From assembly GCA_019090405.1 (NCBI GenBank), contig JAHRVZ010000151.1:1-10435 (forward strand): a stretch of DNA of 10,435 nucleotides, read 5' to 3'. Positions 6,241-10,435 of the stretch are shown in pieces; the stretch's first letter is position 1; each line of letters opens with the position of its first letter. Source of the stretch: Paracoccaceae bacterium. Lineage in GTDB: Bacteria > Pseudomonadota > Alphaproteobacteria > Rhodobacterales > Rhodobacteraceae. Made by a program: the position numbers and the translations under genes. The notes below the pieces were generated by a model. It searched no databases, had not been told where the DNA came from, and saw nothing but the letters and a program-made list of their open reading frames with translations.

Positions 6241-7058
6241 CCTGGATGGATCGCCGTGCCTTATTCACATCGGGTGCTGCTGCGGCATTGCTGGCCGCGT
6301 CGGGCCTGTCTGCGGCGACTCCACGTGCCGGTGGTCGGTTGCGTCTGGCCTTGCCGCGTGATGGCGACAGTTTCGATCAGGTCTGGCGCGCGGCTGTCTT
6401 TGACACGCTGACCGAGGTTGCCCCAAACGGAGTTTTGCGCGGAGAGTTGGCGACCAGCTGGTCCAGCAGTAGCGATGCCCGCGTCTGGGAATTTGAATTG
6501 CGCAGCGATGTGGCGTTTCAGGATGGTACTGCATTTGGCGCGACGGACGTGGTTGAGTCACTGTTTGGAGCCGAAACTGGCGCAGAAATCGGCGTTGTTC
6601 ACGCAGAGGCAACAGATTCGCATCATGTGCGGGTAGATTTGTCATCATCAAACCCTGATTTACCCTATCTATTGGCCGAACCTTCTTTGGTCATGCAGTC
6701 AATATCCGGTCAGGGCACCGGTCTTTACCGGCCTGAACGGCTCGAATCCGGGCGGCATTTTCTGGGCCAACGGGTTAGGCAACACTACAAAGACGGTCAG
6801 GCAGGATGGCTGGACAGCGTTGAAATCATCGTGATCCCGGATGCCAAAATCCGAGCCGAGGCTTTGCGTGACGGATTTGTTGACGTTGCTGAATTGCCCG
6901 AACCCAAAGGTCTGCGTGGACGTGGCGAATTTGTCTACCATCCATCCAGAGACAACATGGCGTTGGCTGCACGCGCGGGCGTCGGCGTGCCAAAGCTGAT
7001 CGGCGCGCGCGGTCCACTGGATGATGGGCGCATCAGTGAGCGTTGGTGGATCGGATAA
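6237..7058 (+). CDS. Short solute-binding-protein family 5 relative (peptide ABC type), exported
   Basis: The 273-residue protein matches the first part of dipeptide/nickel-type (SBP_bac_5) periplasmic binding proteins: GGRLRLALPRDGDSFD, VFDTLTEVAPNGVLRGELATSW, the signature WEFELRSDVAFQDGTAFGATDVVESL, then HHVRVDLSSSNPDLPYLLAEPSLV and VEIIVIPDAKIRAEALRDGFVDVAEL. Family members are normally about 500 residues, so the second lobe is missing or reduced to the last 40 residues. The N-terminus carries DRRALFTSG followed by a hydrophobic Ala/Leu stretch, like a Tat or Sec signal. AGAGG lies 7 bases before the ATG, which overlaps the pip stop. No permease or ATPase genes are nearby. There is no internal frameshift visible, so it may be a conserved shortened form and not a decaying gene. 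Confidence 0.75.
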   Translation: MTWMDRRALFTSGAAAALLAASGLSAATPRAGGRLRLALPRDGDSFDQVWRAAVFDTLTEVAPNGVLRGELATSWSSSSDARVWEFELRSDVAFQDGTAFGATDVVESLFGAETGAEIGVVHAEATDSHHVRVDLSSSNPDLPYLLAEPSLVMQSISGQGTGLYRPERLESGRHFLGQRVRQHYKDGQAGWLDSVEIIVIPDAKIRAEALRDGFVDVAELPEPKGLRGRGEFVYHPSRDNMALAARAGVGVPKLIGARGPLDDGRISERWWIG

Positions 7059-7092
7059 ACTGTATTGCCCGTAGTTTAACTAGGAAATCTTG

Positions 7093-7716
7093 ATGCGTAC
7101 GAATAAATGGTTCTGGGACTGGATCGCCAAAAGCTATTCAAAGGCGCCAATTGGCGACGAAGAAGCCTATCAGAAAAAGTTGGATATAACGCGCACATAT
7201 CTGACGTCAGAGTCCAGCGTTCTGGAATTTGGCTGCGGGACTGGTTCAACTGCGCTGGCCCACGCGTCCTTTGCAGGTCAGATCCGCGCCACTGATGTCT
7301 CTCGCAAAATGATCGCAATCGCGCAGTCCAAGGCCCGCGCGCAGGGTGTCGACAATGTGGTGTTCGAGCGGGTTGAAATAGAATCACTGAATGCGCCGGA
7401 CGCATCGTTTGACATGATCATGGCTCACAGCATCCTGCATTTGCTGGACAACAAAGAGACGGTTCTGGCCCGAGTATATGATCTGCTGAAACCGGGTGGT
7501 GTATTTGTGTCTTCGACTGTTTGCATTGGCAATTCGTTTTGGTTCATCAAGCCATTTCTGATGGTTGGCCGGTTTATCGGAGTGCTACCGCTGGTGCGGT
7601 TTTTAACCCAGGATGAGCTGGTTCAAAGCATTGTGGATGCTGGGTTTGAGATTGATCAGAAAATGATCATGAGTAAGGAAAAGGTCGCGTTTATCGTGGC
7701 AAAGAAGGCGGTTTGA
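7093..7716 (+). CDS. Class I SAM-dependent methyltransferase, substrate unknown
   Basis: The 207-residue protein has a methyltransferase-11/25-type Rossmann fold: motif I VLEFGCGTGSTA (43-54), an acidic ATDVSRKMIAIA after the second strand, FDMIMAHSILHLL, and YDLLKPGGVFVSSTVC. The N-terminus FWDWIAKSYSKAPIGDEEAYQKKL is shared with small phosphatidylethanolamine-methyltransferase-like proteins, but the substrate cannot be told from sequence. A hydrophobic segment (about FWFIKPFLMVGRFIGVLPLV) near the C-terminus may touch membrane or bind a lipid-like substrate. I chose the ATG at 7093 with AGGA 7 bases upstream over the adjoining TTG at 7090. It lies 34 bp after the binding-protein gene and may belong to the same transcript. 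No terminator is evident after its stop. Confidence 0.87.
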   Translation: MRTNKWFWDWIAKSYSKAPIGDEEAYQKKLDITRTYLTSESSVLEFGCGTGSTALAHASFAGQIRATDVSRKMIAIAQSKARAQGVDNVVFERVEIESLNAPDASFDMIMAHSILHLLDNKETVLARVYDLLKPGGVFVSSTVCIGNSFWFIKPFLMVGRFIGVLPLVRFLTQDELVQSIVDAGFEIDQKMIMSKEKVAFIVAKKAV

Positions 7717-7735
7717 TTTCCAAAATAAGAACAGC

Positions 7736-7743
7736 ATCAAACA
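7736..7743 (+). repeat. Direct repeat ATCAAACA, left copy, upstream of the RhuM promoter
   Basis: ATCAAACA here recurs at 7781-7788, so the two copies flank the candidate promoter 45 bases apart start to start. The sequence is short enough to arise by chance in AT-rich DNA, but its position suggests an operator. Confidence 0.35.
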
Positions 7744-7757
7744 GCTTTTGTAAAAGC
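7744..7757. repeat. Palindrome overlapping the -35 region of the RhuM gene
   Basis: GCTTTT-GT-AAAAGC is a perfect 6-bp-arm inverted repeat that covers the candidate -35. Its left half GCTTTTGT (7744-7751) is also inversely repeated as ACAAAAGC at 7786-7793. This is compatible with binding of a repressor, possibly the RhuM protein itself through its helix-turn-helix-like segment. Confidence 0.4.
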
Positions 7758-7773
7758 AAGGTGTTGCTATAAT
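7746..7773 (+). promoter_or_regulatory. Candidate sigma70 promoter of the RhuM gene
   Basis: A perfect TATAAT -10 box (7768-7773) has TTTTGT (7746-7751) 16 bases upstream as a weak -35. Start of transcription would be near 7780, giving a leader of about 22 bases. The leader has no strong Shine-Dalgarno, so translation may be weak. Confidence 0.6.
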
Positions 7774-7780
7774 GTTCTCG

Positions 7781-7788
7781 ATCAAACA
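7781..7788 (+). repeat. Direct repeat ATCAAACA, right copy, in the RhuM leader
   Basis: Second copy of the 8-base repeat at 7736-7743. It overlaps ACAAAAGC (7786-7793), the inverse of GCTTTTGT at 7744-7751. Confidence 0.35.
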
Positions 7789-7802
7789 AAAGCAGATTCA
7801 AA

Positions 7803-8840
7803 ATGAATGAAAAAATAAGTGAGCCCGTCCATTTGGTTGAAGACCAAGCAACCGGAGACCGGTTTTTGGTCTATGGTTCGGACAAAGATATGCGGCTGGA
7901 TATCCGTTTTGAAGGCGAAACTTTATGGATGACCCAGGCGCAAATTGCGACATTGTTTGGGAGAGACCGAAGTGTAATATCCAAGCATATTAGCGGAATT
8001 TTCTCTGATGATGAGTTGGAGGAAAATAGCAATGTGCAAAAATTGCACATTGCTCATTCTACCAAGCCCGTTTCGATATTTAGCTTGGATCTGATTATTT
8101 CCGTTGGTTACCGGGTGTCCTCAACTCAAGCTACAGCATTCCGGCGCTGGGCAACCGGGATTTTGGTTCAGTATGCAAAAAAGGGTTTTGTGGTTGACTC
8201 TGTTCGGTTAAAAAATCCTGAAAACGTTGACCGAGTCAAAGAGCTTCGCGATATTATTCGTGATATTCGGTCTGATGAAGCCAACGTTTATCGAGAGCTA
8301 CTTAGTATATGTGCAATGTGCCAAGACTATACCGCGAGTTCTGAAGCGGCATTGACCTTCTACAAACACACTCAGGCGAAACTGATTTATGCAGTAACGT
8401 CCTGCACCCCTGCTGAACTGATTGCAAACCGCGTTGACCATGAAGCGCCTGACATGGGTCTTCAAAGTTGGTCACATGATAATATACGCAAGACTGACGT
8501 GACGATTTCCAAGAACTATTTGGTCGAGCGGGAGATAAAGGAACTGAATCGGCTTACCACAATACTGTTAGATATTTTTGAAGACCAACTGGATGTTGGC
8601 CGATTGGTTGTTATGGCTGACGCGCAATCTTTGTTGGACACCCAACTTGGGAACCTTGGACGCGCTGTTTTGAACGACGGCGGTCAAGTCAGCAAAGGTA
8701 ACGCAGACAAAAAAGCAACTGCGCATTACCTCAAATTCAAAAACCAGCAAAAACAAATTCGGCATGAAAAAGCAGACCGCAGCATTCAGGAATTGGCAAA
8801 GTCTGCCAAAGAATTACCTGCTGGACGAAGGCGAAGATAA
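7803..8840 (+). CDS. RhuM family protein (accessory gene of unknown function)
   Basis: The 345-residue product is a RhuM-family protein, named from a gene of Salmonella pathogenicity island 3; members occur on islands and near Fic/Doc or defence genes, but no biochemical role is settled. Seen here: an N-terminal part with a helix-turn-helix-like segment MTQAQIATLFGRDRSVISKH (43-62), the hallmark NVQKLHIAHSTKP and SLDLIISVGYRV (94-105), FRRWAT (113-118), a helical charged region (about 138-176), then ISKNYLVEREIKELNRL and a basic tail. Length is normal and the frame intact. Base use differs from neighbours: two 60-base rows (8041-8100, 8161-8220) each have 22 G+C, against 34 in a rimP row (9121-9180). 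It has its own promoter and sits alone between chromosomal genes, suggesting horizontal gain. No partner gene is visible. Confidence 0.9.
   Translation: MNEKISEPVHLVEDQATGDRFLVYGSDKDMRLDIRFEGETLWMTQAQIATLFGRDRSVISKHISGIFSDDELEENSNVQKLHIAHSTKPVSIFSLDLIISVGYRVSSTQATAFRRWATGILVQYAKKGFVVDSVRLKNPENVDRVKELRDIIRDIRSDEANVYRELLSICAMCQDYTASSEAALTFYKHTQAKLIYAVTSCTPAELIANRVDHEAPDMGLQSWSHDNIRKTDVTISKNYLVEREIKELNRLTTILLDIFEDQLDVGRLVVMADAQSLLDTQLGNLGRAVLNDGGQVSKGNADKKATAHYLKFKNQQKQIRHEKADRSIQELAKSAKELPAGRRRR
8028..8054. repeat. Perfect 12-bp-arm palindrome inside the RhuM coding region
   Basis: AGCAATGTGCAA (8028-8039) and TTGCACATTGCT (8043-8054) are exact reverse complements around AAA. The region encodes the conserved SNVQKLHIA segment, so part of the symmetry may follow from codon choice. 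It has no T-run and is not a terminator. Confidence 0.75.
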
Positions 8841-8848
8841 TACACCCC

Positions 8849-8877
8849 TTGCAGACTCACCCTTCCCGGTCTATATC
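8849..8877 (+). promoter_or_regulatory. Candidate promoter of the rimP-nusA operon
   Basis: TTGCAG (8849-8854) and TATATC (8872-8877) are spaced by 17 bases, directly after the RhuM stop. Start of transcription would be near 8884, giving a leader of about 95 bases that contains the terminator hairpin at 8932-8954. The boxes match consensus only in part. Confidence 0.45.
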
Positions 8878-8931
8878 CATTTCAACAGCGGCGCGCTGGG
8901 GTCCACACCCGACGCCCACCGGACGCAAGTA

Positions 8932-8954
8932 ACGGGCCGCGGGCCCGTTTTTTT
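8932..8954 (+). terminator. Intrinsic terminator or attenuator in the rimP leader
   Basis: ACGGGCC (8932-8938), loop GCG, GGCCCGT (8942-8948) form a perfect GC-rich 7-bp stem followed by seven T (8948-8954). It lies 92 bases after the RhuM stop and 24 bases before the rimP start. It may end the RhuM transcript, or attenuate the rimP-nusA operon if the promoter at 8849-8877 is real; both are possible at once. Confidence 0.85.
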
Positions 8955-8978
8955 GTGCTTACACAACAGAAGAAGATG

Positions 8979-9554
8979 ATGACAAACGACCTGATTGCCA
9001 AAGCAGCGATAGATCGGCGGATGGCCGAGATTATTACGCCAGTCCTTGAGGACATGGGCTATGAATTGGTGCGCGTGCGTCTGATGTCTGGCAAATCGTC
9101 AATCCTGCAAATCATGGCAGACACACCCAAGGGCGGTATCGAAGTTGATGATTGCGCCGAGATTTCGACGGCTGTCAGCGCAATTCTGGATGTCGAAGAC
9201 CCGATTTTGGATACCTATACATTGGAAGTGTCCAGCCCCGGCATTGACCGGCCCCTGACCCGGCTCAAGGATTTTGAGACGTTTGAAGGCTATGAGGCCA
9301 AGATTGAAACCGACGAACTGATCGACGGGCGTCGTCGGTTCAAAGGTGAACTAGCCGGTGTTGAGGGCAATGAAGTGCTGATTAACATCGCCGAAGGGAC
9401 CATCGGGTTACAGTTTGACTGGCTTAGCGACGCCAAGCTGGTTCTGACCGATGACCTGATCACAGAAATGCTGCGCCAGCGGAAAAACGCTGGTGTGTTG
9501 AACGAAGACAAATTCGACGAAATCAAGACTGAAGAGTCTGAGGAGAACAAGTAA
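8979..9554 (+). CDS. rimP: Ribosome maturation factor RimP
   Basis: RimP binds the 30S precursor and assists late assembly of the small ribosomal subunit. The 191-residue protein shows the N-terminal domain (RRMAEIITPVLEDMGYELVRV, then LQIMADTPKGGIEVDDCAEIS), the signature LEVSSPGIDRPL, and the C-terminal SH3-like domain (RRRFKGELAGVEGNEVLI). A Rhodobacterales-like acidic tail follows (NEDKFDEIKTEESEENK). Two ATGs in tandem (8976, 8979) are possible; I prefer 8979 because AGAAG then sits about 6 bases upstream and the product begins MTNDLIAK. An in-frame GTG at 8955 lies right after the terminator T-run and is unlikely. nusA begins at the base after its stop, the standard operon order. Confidence 0.95.
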   Translation: MTNDLIAKAAIDRRMAEIITPVLEDMGYELVRVRLMSGKSSILQIMADTPKGGIEVDDCAEISTAVSAILDVEDPILDTYTLEVSSPGIDRPLTRLKDFETFEGYEAKIETDELIDGRRRFKGELAGVEGNEVLINIAEGTIGLQFDWLSDAKLVLTDDLITEMLRQRKNAGVLNEDKFDEIKTEESEENK

Positions 9555-10435
9555 ATGGCCATTACATCCGCAAACCAGCTTGAGCTGCTTCAGACAGCCG
9601 CGGCCGTTGCCCGCGAAAAGATGATCGAACCGGGACTTGTGATCGAAGCGATGGAAGAGAGCCTCGCGCGTGCCGCCAAAAGCCGCTATGGCGCGGAAAT
9701 GGATATCCGGGTTGTGATCGACCGTAAAACCGGACGCGCGACGTTTACGCGGGTGCGGACCGTGGTCGAAGAAGAAGAGCTTGAGAATTATCAGGCGGAA
9801 TTTACCGTTGATCAGGCCAAACAATATATGGCTGATCCGGTCGTTGGTGACACCTTTGTCGAAGAAGTCCCGCCAGTTGAAATGGGCCGTATCGCGGCGC
9901 AGTCCGCCAAACAGGTTATTTTGCAGAAAATCCGCGAAGCCGAGCGGGATCGCCAGTTCGAAGAATTCAAGGATCGCGCCGGAACTATCATCAACGGTCA
10001 GGTCAAACGCGAAGAGTACGGCAATGTCATCGTCGATGTGGGCGCTGGCGAGGCTATTTTGCGCCGCAACGAAAAAATCGGCCGCGAAAGCTATCGCCCG
10101 AATGATCGTATCCGCTGCTACATCAAAGACGTGCGCCGCGAGGCCCGCGGACCTCAGATTTTCCTAAGTCGGACAGCGCCGGAATTCATGGCTGAATTGT
10201 TCAAGATGGAAGTGCCGGAAATTTACGACAACATCATCGAAATCAAGGCCGTTGCCCGTGACCCGGGTTCGCGCGCCAAGATCGCTGTAATTTCCTATGA
10301 CGGCTCGATTGATCCTGTTGGCGCTTGTGTTGGTATGCGAGGCAGCCGGGTTCAGGCTGTGGTAAACGAATTGCAGGGCGAAAAGATCGACATCATTCCG
10401 TGGAATGAAGATCAGCCAACATTCCTTGTGAATGC
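9555..10435 (+). CDS. nusA: Transcription termination/antitermination factor NusA (3' end outside window)
   Basis: NusA binds RNA polymerase and RNA, promotes pausing and intrinsic termination, and takes part in antitermination of rRNA operons. 293 codons are visible before the window ends, more than half of a usual NusA. Domains in order: the polymerase-binding N-terminal domain (about 1-130, SANQLELLQTAAAVAREK at the start), the S1 RNA-binding domain (about 143-207, GQVKREEYGNVIVDVG...IFLSRT), and the first KH domain from about 233 with GMRG (260-263). The segment ending FLVNA leads into the second KH domain. An AGGAG (9541-9545) lies 9 bases before the ATG, which directly follows the rimP TAA, so the two are co-translated. 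It is probably autoregulated if the leader terminator is NusA-sensitive; that is inference. Confidence 0.97.
   Translation, partial: MAITSANQLELLQTAAAVAREKMIEPGLVIEAMEESLARAAKSRYGAEMDIRVVIDRKTGRATFTRVRTVVEEEELENYQAEFTVDQAKQYMADPVVGDTFVEEVPPVEMGRIAAQSAKQVILQKIREAERDRQFEEFKDRAGTIINGQVKREEYGNVIVDVGAGEAILRRNEKIGRESYRPNDRIRCYIKDVRREARGPQIFLSRTAPEFMAELFKMEVPEIYDNIIEIKAVARDPGSRAKIAVISYDGSIDPVGACVGMRGSRVQAVVNELQGEKIDIIPWNEDQPTFLVN

Noticed and set aside
8841..8931. Possible tRNA or small RNA upstream of rimP, as metY precedes rimP in Escherichia coli
   Set aside because: No T-loop GGTTCGAATCC-like sequence, cloverleaf arms or CCA end could be found.
8764..8979. 71-codon plus-strand frame overlapping the RhuM 3' end and rimP leader
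   Set aside because: It runs through the candidate promoter and terminator hairpin, has no ribosome site and encodes no recognisable motif.
9781..10167. 128-codon plus-strand frame inside nusA
   Set aside because: Out-of-frame shadow of nusA; composition is Arg/Ser-rich as expected of a shifted frame in GC-rich coding DNA.
1..10435. CRISPR array, insertion sequence or integrase
   Set aside because: No regularly spaced repeats, transposase or integrase motifs, or paired terminal repeats were seen on reading the window.

Overview
The window looks like chromosomal DNA of an alphaproteobacterium, most likely the order Rhodobacterales (Roseobacter group). The reasons are gene content and protein flavour: ferrochelatase, an NDUFAF5/BioC-like protein, ComF, a CGFC-type glutaredoxin, UbiG, and the rimP-nusA pair. 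Two genes are joined by 1 bp gaps and several by ATGA/TGATG overlaps. Base composition of core genes is in the middle fifties per cent GC by eye. I cannot name the genus.

Layout. (1) 1-236: the 3' end of a small exported/membrane protein and its terminator. (2) 250-2089, minus strand: a two-gene unit, a BioC/NDUFAF5-like methyltransferase homologue followed 1 bp later by hemH. (3) 2107-4403, plus strand: comF, then glutaredoxin, a nitrilase-superfamily amidase and a MarR regulator, the last three overlapping by 1-4 bp. comF diverges from the methyltransferase gene across only 17 bp. (4) 4404-4467: two back-to-back perfect palindromes between convergent marR and ubiG, probably a bidirectional terminator. 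(5) 4468-5223, minus strand: ubiG, diverging from 5260-7058, plus strand: a proline iminopeptidase overlapping a short, one-lobed solute-binding-protein relative. (6) 7093-7716: a small class I methyltransferase. (7) 7717-8840: an AT-rich accessory gene of the RhuM family with its own consensus -10 promoter, nearby small repeats and a 12-bp-arm palindrome inside the coding region. (8) 8841-10435: a leader with a candidate promoter and an intrinsic terminator placed before rimP, then rimP and the first 293 codons of nusA.

How the genes work together. The minus-strand pair suggests respiratory and haem maturation. The plus-strand cluster joins DNA uptake (ComF) with thiol/glutathione housekeeping (glutaredoxin plus a likely deaminated-glutathione amidase) and a cysteine-free MarR regulator. 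ubiG supplies ubiquinone. The iminopeptidase and its partner suggest peptide use. rimP-nusA is the normal ribosome-maturation/transcription operon, and its leader looks like an attenuator. I found no CRISPR array, insertion sequence, tRNA or rRNA. The only clearly accessory item is the RhuM gene; I see no complete new multi-gene system here.
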